A DNA stretch of 64,000 nt. Origin: Mucilaginibacter sp. Its GTDB lineage: Bacteria > Bacteroidota > Bacteroidia > Sphingobacteriales > Sphingobacteriaceae. The notes under the pieces are model-generated. The model made no database searches, had not been told where the DNA came from, and saw only the letters and a program-made list of their open reading frames with translations. The stretch spans positions 62,001-126,000 of the forward strand of contig NZ_JAQBOD010000018.1 in assembly GCF_028288205.1 (NCBI RefSeq), read 5' to 3'. Within the stretch, counting starts at the first letter, position 1. Every line of letters begins with the position of its first letter. This document shows, in pieces, positions 25,495-33,515 of the stretch. The position numbers and the translations under genes were made by a program.

Positions 25495-26277
25495 CTACTT
25501 ACCCTTAAAATCAGCTTTTCTTTTTTCAAGGAATGCGGCAACACCCTCTTTAAAATCTTCGGTACCGAAACATTTAGAAAATTCGTCTGTCTCAATCTCA
25601 AATCCGTTAACGCCATCGCGGGAGGATGCATTAACAGCGGTAATAGCCGCTGCTATGGCTAAGGGCGCACGGCTCAATATTTTTTGAAGGATCTCTTCGG
25701 CCTTGGTTAATAGGTCATCCTGACTAACTATATGATTAATCAAACCTAATTGATGTGCCTCGGCAGCGGTTATCATATCGGCAGTCATGATCATTTCCAA
25801 TGCCTTTCCACGCCCTATTAAACGGGTTAAACGTTGTGTACCACCATAACCGGGGATAAGGCCCAGCGTTACTTCGGGCAAACCCATTTTGACATTGTCA
25901 GACGCAATGCGGATATGGCAGGCCATAGCCAGTTCCAGGCCTCCGCCTAAAGCAAAGCCATTAACAGCGGCAATAACAGGCTTGTTGCCATTTTCGATGA
26001 GGTCAAAAACTTTGGTATGCGCTTCGTGTGATAATTCGCGGGCGCTGTTTATATCCAAATTAATAAATTCGGCAATATCTGCACCGGCAACAAAAGCTTT
26101 TGATCCGGCGCCGGTAATGATTATACCGCCAACCCTTTCATTAGCAAAAGCTTCAACTATCGCTGCATGCAATTCGGCAAGGGTAACTTTGTTTAGCGCA
26201 TTAAGTTTGCTTTCGCGATTGATGGTGATGTATAATACGCGCGCTTTTAGGTCAATTAACAAGTTTTGGTAAGCCAT
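25495..26277 (-). CDS. Enoyl-CoA hydratase/isomerase family protein
   Basis: This crotonase-fold enzyme of 260 residues probably hydrates 2-trans-enoyl-CoA esters in fatty acid or branched-chain degradation. The CoA-binding and oxyanion segments are plain: YITINRESKLNALNKVTL, GSKAFVAGADIAEF, AVNGFALGGGLELAMACHIRIAS and GLPEVTLGLIPGYGGTQRLTRLIG. These carry the catalytic glutamates of the classical hydratases (ELAMACHIR and LPEVTLG). The downstream gene in the same operon, 9 nt away and upstream in coordinates, encodes a B12-binding domain protein, which hints at acyl-CoA carbon metabolism. Substrate chain length is unknown. Confidence 0.92.
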   Translation of the reverse strand: MAYQNLLIDLKARVLYITINRESKLNALNKVTLAELHAAIVEAFANERVGGIIITGAGSKAFVAGADIAEFINLDINSARELSHEAHTKVFDLIENGNKPVIAAVNGFALGGGLELAMACHIRIASDNVKMGLPEVTLGLIPGYGGTQRLTRLIGRGKALEMIMTADMITAAEAHQLGLINHIVSQDDLLTKAEEILQKILSRAPLAIAAAITAVNASSRDGVNGFEIETDEFSKCFGTEDFKEGVAAFLEKRKADFKGK

Positions 26278-26286
26278 ACCGCAAAG

Positions 26287-26709
26287 TTAAAAATTACGAT
26301 GCTGATGCACCCATTCGGTAATATATTTTACAATATCATGCGTAGTGGTGCCCGGGGAGAAAAGCTCGCCAACGCCCAGCTTTTTTAACGCGTTCATGTC
26401 ATCTTCCGGGATGATGCCGCCACCCGTAACCAATACATCATCCATTTTTTTCTCTTTGATAAGCGCAAGTATCTTAGGAAAAACCGTCATATGCGCGCCA
26501 GATAGAATAGAGATGCCAATAGCATCCACATCTTCCTGCAAGGCGGTGTTAACCACCATTTCGGGCGTTTGGCGCAGGCCTGTATAAATAACCTCCATGC
26601 CCGCATCGCGTAACGAGGTGGCAATAATGCGCGCGCCTCGGTCATGCCCGTCAAGGCCTACTTTAGCAACTAAAACACGTATAGGGCGGGCGAATGGTTT
26701 GGTGGTCAT
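26287..26709 (-). CDS. Stand-alone cobalamin B12-binding domain protein (methylmalonyl-CoA mutase C-terminal type)
   Basis: I place the start at 26709 ([21 protein letters not shown]), giving 140 residues. The longer ORF has no family match. The B12-binding motif DGHDRGARI (the D-x-H-x-x-G cobalamin ligand block), [14 protein letters not shown] (S-x-L) and [11 protein letters not shown] (G-G) are all present. This is the small subunit form of a heteromeric acyl-CoA mutase. No matching catalytic (large) subunit gene is in the window. It lies just upstream of an enoyl-CoA hydratase gene. The catalytic subunit is probably encoded elsewhere; substrate (methylmalonyl-, isobutyryl- or other acyl-CoA) cannot be told. 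Confidence 0.9.
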   Translation of the reverse strand: MTTKPFARPIRVLVAKVGLDGHDRGARIIATSLRDAGMEVIYTGLRQTPEMVVNTALQEDVDAIGISILSGAHMTVFPKILALIKEKKMDDVLVTGGGIIPEDDMNALKKLGVGELFSPGTTTHDIVKYITEWVHQHRNF

Positions 26710-26780
26710 AATTATTTGAATAATGCAAGATAGTAAATTAACAGGAGTTCGATATATGCTGCCCATCGGGGGATGTTAGA

Positions 26781-26807
26781 TTTGAAAACTTTTAAAAAGT
26801 TGACAAT
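26781..26807. repeat. Degenerate copy of the 33-nt palindrome family (copy B)
   Basis: TTTGAAAACTTTTAAAAAGTTGACAA shares the AACTTTTAAAAAGTTG centre with the intact copies at 12832, 54895 and 61586, but its arms no longer pair perfectly. It lies between the B12-binding gene and the GH3-like gene. Confidence 0.5.
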
Positions 26808-26860
26808 GGAATACAAATGATACAAACACAAGCCATTCCCTCATTCAATCACTAATTATA

Positions 26861-28381
26861 TCACCTCACCAGCTCCATCATTTTCAAAATAGCATCCACA
26901 TACTCCCGGTTATTAGCCAGGCGCGGTACCTTATGCTGTCCACCCAGTTTGCCTTTTTCCTTCATCCAGTTAAAGAAAGTTCCTTCGGGTACTTTGCGCA
27001 CAATGGGGCGGCGCAGGGCCATATCTTTAAAACGTTTAGCATCGTAGTCGGAGTTAATGCGGCGCAGGGTTTCGTCCAGTATGTCAACAAACCGCTCAAA
27101 TTCGTCGGGGTTTTTTTCAAATTCTATCAGCCATTCGTGCGCACCGCACTCATTCTCATTAAAATAAACAGGGGCGGCGGTATACTCGCTGATGATAGCG
27201 CCGGTTTGGCTGCAGGCTTCCTCTAAAGCACGTTCGGCGTTGTCTATTATTACCTCCTCGCCAAAGGCATTTATAAAATGTTTGGTGCGCCCGGTAACCT
27301 GTATGCGGTATGGCACTAGCGAGGTAAACCTAATAGTATCGCCAATTAAATAGCGCCATAACCCCGCATTAGTGCTGATGATGGGCGCATAGTTTTTATC
27401 CAGCTCCACTTCATCCAATGTAAGGGTTTGCGGGTTTTCGTCGTATAAATTTTCGGTTGGCAAAAACTCGTAGAAGATACCATAGTCAAGCATCAGCAGC
27501 ATTTCGCCAGGCTCAACCTTATCCTGTATCCCGAAGAACCCCTCGGATGCGTTGTAGTTTTCCAGATAATACATATCCTCGCTTGGTATCAGTTTTTTAA
27601 ACTGCTCGCGATAGGGCGTAAAGTTAACAGCGCCATGAAAATACAGTTCCAGGTTGGGCCATACTTCCAACAGGTTTTTTTTGCCGGTTATTTCCAGGAT
27701 GCGTTTACATAATAACAGGTTCCAGGTGGGTACACCGCTAAGGCTGGTTACATTAACATCTTTGGTGGCATAAGCCATTTTCTCTATTTTCTCTTCAAAG
27801 TCTTCCAGCAGGGCGATATCCAGATGTGGGGTACGATGAAACTCGGCCCAAAACGGCAGATTCTTCATAATAACTGCAGACAGATCGCCAAAAGAAGTAT
27901 CCGGGCTCAGTTGGCTCATTTGTTGACTGCCGCCCAGCGTTAATATCTTACCCGTAAACATTTTGGTATTAGGGCGATTGTTGAAATAGATGGTGAGCAG
28001 ATCCTTGCCGCCTTTAAAATGGCATTCTTCTAATGATTCTTCGCTAACGGGTATGAACTTGCTCCTGTCGCTGGTAGTGCCCGATGATTTGGCGAACCAC
28101 CTGATCTCTGACGGCCAAAGTACATTTTGCTCACCTTTAAGCATGCGCTCAATGTAGGGTTTCAGCGTATCGTAATTTTGTATAGGAACGCGCTCTTTAA
28201 ACTCGTTTAGATTGGTAATGCTTTTATAACCGTATTTTTTGCCCCATTCTGTATTCTCTGCCCGTGATATCAATTGTTCAAACCATTCTTCCTGTACCTC
28301 GTTGGGGTATTTCATAAAAAGCTCTATCTGGTGGATACGCTTTTTCATGAACCAGGTAAAAACCGAGTTGAAAATTGTCAT
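26861..28381 (-). CDS. GH3 auxin-responsive promoter family protein (adenylating acyl-acid amido synthetase-like)
   Basis: This 506-residue protein resembles plant GH3 proteins, which adenylate an acyl acid and conjugate it to an amino acid. Visible family features are KERVPIQNYDTLKPYIERM, the ATP-binding loop FAKSSGTTSDRSKFIPVSEE, the middle LENYNASEGFFGIQD and the C-terminal YRIQVTGRTKHFINAFGEE and LGGQHKVPRL. Bacterial members are common in Bacteroidota, but their acid and amine substrates are not known. It is on the same strand as lptB, about 12 nt downstream of it, so the two are co-transcribed. There is no direct sign that it takes part in lipopolysaccharide export. Confidence 0.9.
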   Translation of the reverse strand: MTIFNSVFTWFMKKRIHQIELFMKYPNEVQEEWFEQLISRAENTEWGKKYGYKSITNLNEFKERVPIQNYDTLKPYIERMLKGEQNVLWPSEIRWFAKSSGTTSDRSKFIPVSEESLEECHFKGGKDLLTIYFNNRPNTKMFTGKILTLGGSQQMSQLSPDTSFGDLSAVIMKNLPFWAEFHRTPHLDIALLEDFEEKIEKMAYATKDVNVTSLSGVPTWNLLLCKRILEITGKKNLLEVWPNLELYFHGAVNFTPYREQFKKLIPSEDMYYLENYNASEGFFGIQDKVEPGEMLLMLDYGIFYEFLPTENLYDENPQTLTLDEVELDKNYAPIISTNAGLWRYLIGDTIRFTSLVPYRIQVTGRTKHFINAFGEEVIIDNAERALEEACSQTGAIISEYTAAPVYFNENECGAHEWLIEFEKNPDEFERFVDILDETLRRINSDYDAKRFKDMALRRPIVRKVPEGTFFNWMKEKGKLGGQHKVPRLANNREYVDAILKMMELVR

Positions 28382-28393
28382 AAGCGATTAACG

Positions 28394-29155
28394 TTACTTA
28401 GCACCTGCCTGTCCGGCAGGCAGGAATGTTTTTCTTTTTAGTACAAAGTTGGCCCCCAAATATACTTTACGCACCATCTCATTTTCTGCCAACACCTCGG
28501 GCACGCCCGATTCCAGTATCTTACCCTCAAACAACAGGTATGCACGGTCGGTTATAGACAGTGTTTCCTGCACGTTGTGGTCGGTTATTAATATACCAAT
28601 GTTGCGGTGCTTTAATTTGGCTACCATAGCCTGTATCTCTTCTACCGCTATCGGGTCAACCCCGGCAAATGGCTCATCTAATAAAATAAAATTTGGCTCG
28701 GCAGCTAAGGCGCGGGCAATTTCAGTACGCCGACGCTCACCACCTGATAACAGATCACCGCGGTTACGACGCACTTTATGCAGGCTAAATTCATCTATCA
28801 GGGTTTCCAGTTTTTCTTCCTGCTGTATTTTGGTCATGTTGCCCATTTCCAATACGGCCTTAATGTTATCCTCCACACTTAGCTTGCGAAACACCGATGC
28901 TTCCTGCGCCAGATAGCCTATGCCCTTTTGCGCGCGGCGGTACATTGGGTCGCCGGTTATATCTTCATCTTCTAAATATATTTTGCCCTCGTTAGGTTTT
29001 ATCAACCCTACTATCATGTAAAACGACGTGGTTTTGCCCGCGCCGTTTGGTCCCAGTAACCCCACTATTTCGCCCTGCGAAACATTAAAGGATACATCGT
29101 TAACAACAGCACGCTGCTTATATTTTTTTATTAAATTATCTGCTCTTAGATTCAT
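28394..29155 (-). CDS. lptB: LPS export ABC transporter ATP-binding protein
   Basis: LptB is the ATPase of the LptB2FG complex, which extracts lipopolysaccharide from the inner membrane and drives its transport. The 253-residue protein has Walker [11 protein letters not shown]-loop region [16 protein letters not shown], signature [16 protein letters not shown], Walker [14 protein letters not shown] and switch His in [11 protein letters not shown]. The normal family end is near [11 protein letters not shown]. Here it is extended by about 10 residues ([11 protein letters not shown]) encoded by a CCTGCCTG/CAGGCAGG palindrome that has entered the end of the gene. recJ lies just upstream on the same strand and the GH3-like gene just downstream. 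Confidence 0.95.
   Translation of the reverse strand: MNLRADNLIKKYKQRAVVNDVSFNVSQGEIVGLLGPNGAGKTTSFYMIVGLIKPNEGKIYLEDEDITGDPMYRRAQKGIGYLAQEASVFRKLSVEDNIKAVLEMGNMTKIQQEEKLETLIDEFSLHKVRRNRGDLLSGGERRRTEIARALAAEPNFILLDEPFAGVDPIAVEEIQAMVAKLKHRNIGILITDHNVQETLSITDRAYLLFEGKILESGVPEVLAENEMVRKVYLGANFVLKRKTFLPAGQAGAK
28404..28424. repeat. CCTGCCTG...CAGGCAGG palindromic repeat inside the lptB 3' end
   Basis: CCTGCCTG TCCGG CAGGCAGG is a perfect stem of 8 bp with a 5-nt loop, and is translated on the minus strand as FLPAGQAG at the very end of LptB. I recognise the CCTGCCTGCCGG type as a frequent Sphingobacteriales repeat. Confidence 0.75.
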
Positions 29156-29156
29156 A

Positions 29157-29240
29157 TTTTAATTCAAAATTAAAAAGTCAAAATTAAAAAGCCTGTAGCG
29201 CGCCGCGGTTTTTGACTTTTAACTTTTGAATTTTTATTTA
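29157..29240. repeat. Intercistronic quasi-palindrome with AATTCAAAATTAAAA words
   Basis: The recJ-lptB spacer is a long inverted repeat. AATTCAAAATTAAAAAGTCA on the left matches the reverse complement of TGACTTTTAACTTTTGAATT on the right. Between them lies a GC-rich loop (GCCTGTAGCGCGCCGCGG). Short units (TTCAAAA, ATTAAAAA, GTCAAAA) recur within each arm. The right arm reaches the recJ stop codon. Confidence 0.8.
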
Positions 29241-30931
29241 AATTTAATTCCCTTTACATTCAATTGTATAGAGCGCTTTTCACGCCAAATATTTTCTTCA
29301 ATATTATAACAAATATCAAAAGGTACGTCTTTTTTTATTTGCGACAGGTATTCGCCATGGTTAAAGGCTATGCAGTTAAAAAGCGAACCTTCCTGCATCA
29401 CCGTCATCTTTATATGATTTTGCCCCACCAAACCCGGATTACCGCTAACATACACATTTTTAGTAAGGAATATCGGCGACATGTTTTGCGGACCGAACGG
29501 CGCAAACTGGTTCAATATCCTGAAAAACTTAGGCTCCACCTGGCTTAAACGTAATTCGGCGTCAATTTGTATTTGCTGTATCAATTGGTCGGCGGTAATA
29601 CTGGCGCTAACTACTTCTTCAAAACGGTTAATAAAAGCTTCCACGTTTTCGGGGTGCATGGTAAGGCCCGCCGCGTACTTATGCCCCCCAAATTGTATCA
29701 GCAGGTCACTGCATTCGCATAAAGCTTCATAAAGGTCATATCCTAAAACAGAGCGCGCCGAGCCGGCTACATGCCCGTTTGATCGGGTAAGCACTATGGT
29801 TGGCCGGTAATACTTTTCGGTTAATCGCGAAGCTACAATACCAATAACACCTTTGTGCCAGTTCTCATTAAATACCACGGTTGATTTTCGGCCCATCAGT
29901 ACTTCACTATCACCTATCATTCCTAAAGCCTCATCTGTAATTTGCAGATCATGGCCCTTGCGTTCGGTGTTTTTTATATTAATGAGGTCGCCCTTTATCT
30001 GGGCTTCATCTTCATTGCAGGCTATCAATAATTCAACCGCGTGTTTGGCATCATCAATGCGCCCGGCAGCGTTTATGCGTGGACCTAACAGAAAAACAAT
30101 ATCAGATATGGTATAATTTATGCTTTTACCAGCCACGCCCATCAACGTTTTCAGGCCGATGCAAGGATCAGTATTTAATTTTTGCACACCCAAATAGGCC
30201 AGTACCCGGTTCTCATCAACAATAGGCACAATATCGCAGGCAATGCTTACGGCCACCAGGTCATAATACCGGCTCACATCCTCAAACGGTAATCCATTCT
30301 TTTCGGCATAAGCCTGTACCAGTTTAAAGCCAATGCCGCAGCCGGATAGTTCTTTAAACGGATAGGGGCAATCGGCTCGTTTTGGGTCAAGCACCGCAAC
30401 TGCCGCGGGCAATTCTGTACCCGGCGTATGGTGGTCGCAGATAATAAAATCAATGTCTAAAGTATTAGCATAAGCAATTTTATCAACCGATTTAATTCCG
30501 CAATCTAAAGCAATAATAAGCGTAAAGCCATTTGCTTTCGCATAGTCAATTCCCTGGGTGGATATACCGTAGCCTTCTACATAACGGTCGGGTATATAAT
30601 ATTCAATATTGCTGTGATGGTTTTTAAAAAAACTGTATACAACGGCAACGGCTGTGGTGCCGTCAACATCATAATCGCCATAAACCATTATTTTTTCGCC
30701 TGCGGCGATGGCGGCTTCAATACGATCAATGGCTTTCTCCATATCCGCCATCAGGAAGGGGTCATGCAGATGGCGCTCGTCCGGCCTGAAAAAATATTTG
30801 GCCTCTTCGTAGTTTTTTATACCTCTGTGTAACAATAAAGTACTTAAAACGGGGTCAATATTAAGTTCGGTTGCCAAACTATTCATTTCATCAAAAGCCG
30901 GCACTTCCCTTGTCGCCCATCGTTTATTCAT
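29234..30931 (-). CDS. recJ: Single-stranded-DNA-specific exonuclease RecJ
   Basis: RecJ degrades single-stranded DNA 5' to 3' in recombination and mismatch repair. The 565-residue length is typical. The DHH-superfamily motifs are in order: VYGDYDVDGTTAVAV, IALDCGIKS, ICDHHTPG, PRINAAGRIDDAKHAVELL, then VIGIVASRLTEKYYRPTIVL and GGHKYAAGLTM in the DHHA1 domain. A C-terminal OB-like domain follows (PIFLTKNVYVSGNPG...). The start at 30931 (MNKRWATREVPAFDEM) is the family start. lptB follows across the 78-bp repeat spacer. The divergent metallo-hydrolase gene shares its upstream region. Confidence 0.96.
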   Translation of the reverse strand: MNKRWATREVPAFDEMNSLATELNIDPVLSTLLLHRGIKNYEEAKYFFRPDERHLHDPFLMADMEKAIDRIEAAIAAGEKIMVYGDYDVDGTTAVAVVYSFFKNHHSNIEYYIPDRYVEGYGISTQGIDYAKANGFTLIIALDCGIKSVDKIAYANTLDIDFIICDHHTPGTELPAAVAVLDPKRADCPYPFKELSGCGIGFKLVQAYAEKNGLPFEDVSRYYDLVAVSIACDIVPIVDENRVLAYLGVQKLNTDPCIGLKTLMGVAGKSINYTISDIVFLLGPRINAAGRIDDAKHAVELLIACNEDEAQIKGDLINIKNTERKGHDLQITDEALGMIGDSEVLMGRKSTVVFNENWHKGVIGIVASRLTEKYYRPTIVLTRSNGHVAGSARSVLGYDLYEALCECSDLLIQFGGHKYAAGLTMHPENVEAFINRFEEVVSASITADQLIQQIQIDAELRLSQVEPKFFRILNQFAPFGPQNMSPIFLTKNVYVSGNPGLVGQNHIKMTVMQEGSLFNCIAFNHGEYLSQIKKDVPFDICYNIEENIWREKRSIQLNVKGIKFK

Positions 30932-30938
30932 ATCTTTG
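30910..30938 (+). promoter_or_regulatory. Promoter for the metallo-hydrolase, overlapping the recJ start
   Basis: TTG at 30910-30912 and TATCTTTG at 30931-30938 are 18 nt apart on the plus strand, a good -33/-7 pair. It lies over the first codons of the divergent recJ gene, about 85-100 nt before the hydrolase start. Confidence 0.45.
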
Positions 30939-30966
30939 TCGCTTTAAACAGTAAATATAGAAAATG

Positions 30967-31025
30967 TGTAATATGCAGACGTGCAAATGTGCAGATTAAA
31001 TTTGCACATCGGCATATTTGCATGT
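30967..31025. repeat. Quasi-palindrome with GTGCAAATATGCA words
   Basis: ATATGCAGACGTGCAAATGT on the left matches the reverse complement of TTGCACATCGGCATATTTGC on the right. The short words ATATGCA, GTGCAAA and TGTGCAG recur. It lies in the leader between the recJ promoter region and the metallo-hydrolase start. Confidence 0.7.
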
Positions 31026-31036
31026 CAATAAATAAC

Positions 31037-31807
31037 ATGAAAATTTTCCCTTTAGGTGAAGGCTCTTACTCGGTAGATGCTTCTAAAAAATTTGTTCCTT
31101 TTGATCCACAGGTTGATAACTTCCGCGACCGCCCCGGTTCATTATTTATACATGTAAATCCGTTTTTGGTACAAACCACTACCGACCTTATTTTATTTGA
31201 TAGCGGCTTAGGGTATAAAGATACCCGCGATGAGCTTTTTTTGCATCAGCACATACGCAACGCCGGTTTTGAGCCTGATGATGTAACGCTGGTACTGATG
31301 TCGCATCTGCATTATGATCATTCGGGCGGACTGGTAGTTGAGCGTAGCGGTAAACTCGAGCCAAGCTTCCCGGGGGCCGAACACGTAATACAGCGCGGCG
31401 AGTGGGAAACAGCTTTTAGCGGCAGATCATCGTCATACCATAAAGAGATATTTGATACGCTGCAACGATCGGCCCATATTACTTACGTAGAAGGATCGGG
31501 CGAGTTTAAGCCGGGCATACGGTATGAACTATCCGGCGGGCATTGCCAGTTTCACCAGGTTTTTTGGATAGAAGATGGAGGCGATAAATGTTTTTTTGGA
31601 GGCGATGAATTGCCGGAACCGGAACAGTTGATAAGAAGATTTAAAGCCAAGTATGATTTCGATCCGCAAAAAGCAATGGAGTTACGCGATCTATATGGCA
31701 AGAAGGCTGCCGCCGAAGGTTGGACCTGTTTATTTTATCATGCAAAATCAACCGCGGTAGGTAATGTAATTTACACCGGCGAACATTTTTCAATTATGCC
31801 GGTATAA
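31037..31807 (+). CDS. Metallo-beta-lactamase-fold hydrolase
   Basis: This hydrolase has 257 residues from the chosen start MKIFPLGEGSYSVDASKKF. An alternative ATG at 31022 adds five residues (MSINN). The zinc motif LVLMSHLHYDHSGG (HxHxDH) is intact. Further metal ligands are the His in HVIQRGEWETA, the ELSGGHCQFHQ block and the Asp in CFFGGDELPEPE. This resembles the lactonase-like and phosphodiesterase-like MBL subgroup with a C-terminal helical cap. Its substrate is unknown. It stands alone, divergent from recJ, with its own promoter. Confidence 0.88.
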   Translation: MKIFPLGEGSYSVDASKKFVPFDPQVDNFRDRPGSLFIHVNPFLVQTTTDLILFDSGLGYKDTRDELFLHQHIRNAGFEPDDVTLVLMSHLHYDHSGGLVVERSGKLEPSFPGAEHVIQRGEWETAFSGRSSSYHKEIFDTLQRSAHITYVEGSGEFKPGIRYELSGGHCQFHQVFWIEDGGDKCFFGGDELPEPEQLIRRFKAKYDFDPQKAMELRDLYGKKAAAEGWTCLFYHAKSTAVGNVIYTGEHFSIMPV

Positions 31808-31970
31808 ATTGTTGCCGGGAAAAGCATAAAAAGTAGAAGGCTCTGTAACAGCCTGGTGTTTATAGTTAAAAATAGGCGAAGAATTAATAACTCTATCGTC
31901 ATTAATTCCATCTATTTTTGCATAAGCCTTATTAAAACAATAATTTGGCTGCTTATATTGCTATCTAATT

Positions 31971-32987
31971 ATGTCATCACCTATAGTAACCGGCTTAATG
32001 GCTTACGGAATGTCCGGAAGGATATTTCATGCACCATTTTTAAGTACCAACCCGCAGTTTAAATTAAAAGCGGTAGTAGAGCGCAGTCAGAAAAAAATGG
32101 CCGCCCATTACCCGGATATTGTTAGCTATGGTTCGGTTGATGAATTATTGAATGATAGCGAGCTGGAACTTATCATTGTTAACACACCCAACTTTACCCA
32201 TTTTGATTTTGCCAAACAGGCGTTAAGGGCAGGTAAACATGTGCTGATAGAAAAGCCTGCCGCCGGTAATACGGTCGAAATAAAGGAACTGTTTGATGTT
32301 GCACGTGCTAATGACCGCAAGGTATTTGCTTACCAAAACCGACGCTGGGATAGTGATTTTTTGTCGGTAAAAGAAGTTATTGAGAGTGGCAGATTAGGTA
32401 AATTAACCGAGGTGAATTTTAGATACGACCGTTATAAACCGGCGCTTAACCCCAAGCCATTTAAAGAAACAAAGGATACACCTATAAATGGGATAGTGTA
32501 TGAGTTAGGTCCGCATTTAATAGATCAGGCCATACATTTATTTGGCAAGCCTTTATCATTCGATAAGCTTATCACCATACAACGCGAAGCATCAGAAGTG
32601 CCTGATTATATGAATTACCGTTTAACTTATCCGGGCGGATTAGTAGTATATTTAACATCGGGATTATTAATTGCAGACCCTACACCAGCGTTTGTTGTAC
32701 ATGGCGCATTAGGCAGTTACAGCAAATACCGCTTAGATGTACAAGAGGCACAACTGGATAAAGGGATGCTGCCTACTGATGAAGCCTATGGTATTGAACC
32801 TGTGGGCATGGAAGGCAAACTGGTTACCGTTGGCGCCGATGGTGAAAAAAGCATAGCGTTTATACCATCGCTAAAAGGCGATTACAGCAATTTATTTTAC
32901 GCGGTATACCATGCTGTACGCAATAACGCGTTATATCCTATAACAGAAGAACACATGACCTGGCAAATGGAACTGCTGGAAGCTTAA
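31971..32987 (+). CDS. Gfo/Idh/MocA family NAD(P)-dependent oxidoreductase
   Basis: This 338-residue enzyme has the family two-domain fold. The N-terminal Rossmann half begins GLMAYGMSGRIFHAPFLSTN (G-x-x-x-x-G-x-x-h), and the conserved EKPAAGNTVEI carries the catalytic lysine region. The C-terminal half starts near NRRWDSDFLSVKEVIESGRLG, and YELGPHLIDQAIHLFGKP carries the conserved catalytic His. The pattern SGRIFHAPFL resembles YdgJ/YvaA-type sugar or inositol dehydrogenases. Substrate unknown. The thioredoxin-like gene starts 10 nt after its stop, so they are co-transcribed. Confidence 0.93.
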   Translation: MSSPIVTGLMAYGMSGRIFHAPFLSTNPQFKLKAVVERSQKKMAAHYPDIVSYGSVDELLNDSELELIIVNTPNFTHFDFAKQALRAGKHVLIEKPAAGNTVEIKELFDVARANDRKVFAYQNRRWDSDFLSVKEVIESGRLGKLTEVNFRYDRYKPALNPKPFKETKDTPINGIVYELGPHLIDQAIHLFGKPLSFDKLITIQREASEVPDYMNYRLTYPGGLVVYLTSGLLIADPTPAFVVHGALGSYSKYRLDVQEAQLDKGMLPTDEAYGIEPVGMEGKLVTVGADGEKSIAFIPSLKGDYSNLFYAVYHAVRNNALYPITEEHMTWQMELLEA

Positions 32988-32997
32988 TTATTAAAAA

Positions 32998-33498
32998 ATG
33001 AAAAAACTGATTTTACTTTTTAGCCTGATAATAGTCGCCGGATGTATCCAGGCGCAAACTACCCCGGTAGGTATGCCACCTTATCGTATACTTACTACTG
33101 ACAGTGTATATGTAACGCCTGCCAATTTAAAGCACCATAAAACCATGCTGGTATACTTTGCGCCAGATTGCCCGCATTGCCAGCATTTAACCGTGGAGCT
33201 AAAGGAAAAAATGAAACAGCTGGGAGATACACAAATTATAATGATAACCTGGTCTGCAAACTATGACATACGTGCCATAAAGAATTTCGTGCGTGACTAT
33301 GATCTGAAAAAATATCCTAACATTATAGTGGGCACAGAAGGCTATACCAGCTTAGTGATGAAATATTTTAATGTACAAACCACCCCGTATGTAGCTGTTT
33401 ATAACAGCGATAAAAAATTGATTAAAGGCTACTCAAAATCTCCGGATATTGATTCGCTTATTGCTGTTGTTAAATCTGCTGATAAGAAGAAAACATAG
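32998..33498 (+). CDS. Exported thioredoxin-like protein with CPHC active site
   Basis: This 166-residue protein has an N-terminal signal (KKLILLFSLIIVAGCIQAQ). It contains both a possible lipobox (VAGC) and a signal peptidase I site (IQAQ), so it may be a lipoprotein or a free periplasmic protein. The thioredoxin fold holds VYFAPDCPHCQHLTVEL with the CPHC redox pair and the cis-proline region QTTPYVAVYN. CPHC is typical of DsbA-like oxidases, but the layout matches Bacteroidota TlpA/ResA-like proteins. It follows the oxidoreductase gene in one operon; the link between them is unclear. Confidence 0.85.
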   Translation: MKKLILLFSLIIVAGCIQAQTTPVGMPPYRILTTDSVYVTPANLKHHKTMLVYFAPDCPHCQHLTVELKEKMKQLGDTQIIMITWSANYDIRAIKNFVRDYDLKKYPNIIVGTEGYTSLVMKYFNVQTTPYVAVYNSDKKLIKGYSKSPDIDSLIAVVKSADKKKT

Positions 33499-33515
33499 CT
33501 CTGCACTTTTTAGTT

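Noticed and set aside
31856-32062. 68-aa plus-strand ORF upstream of the oxidoreductase
   Set aside because: It overlaps the first codons of the oxidoreductase in another frame and shows no family features.
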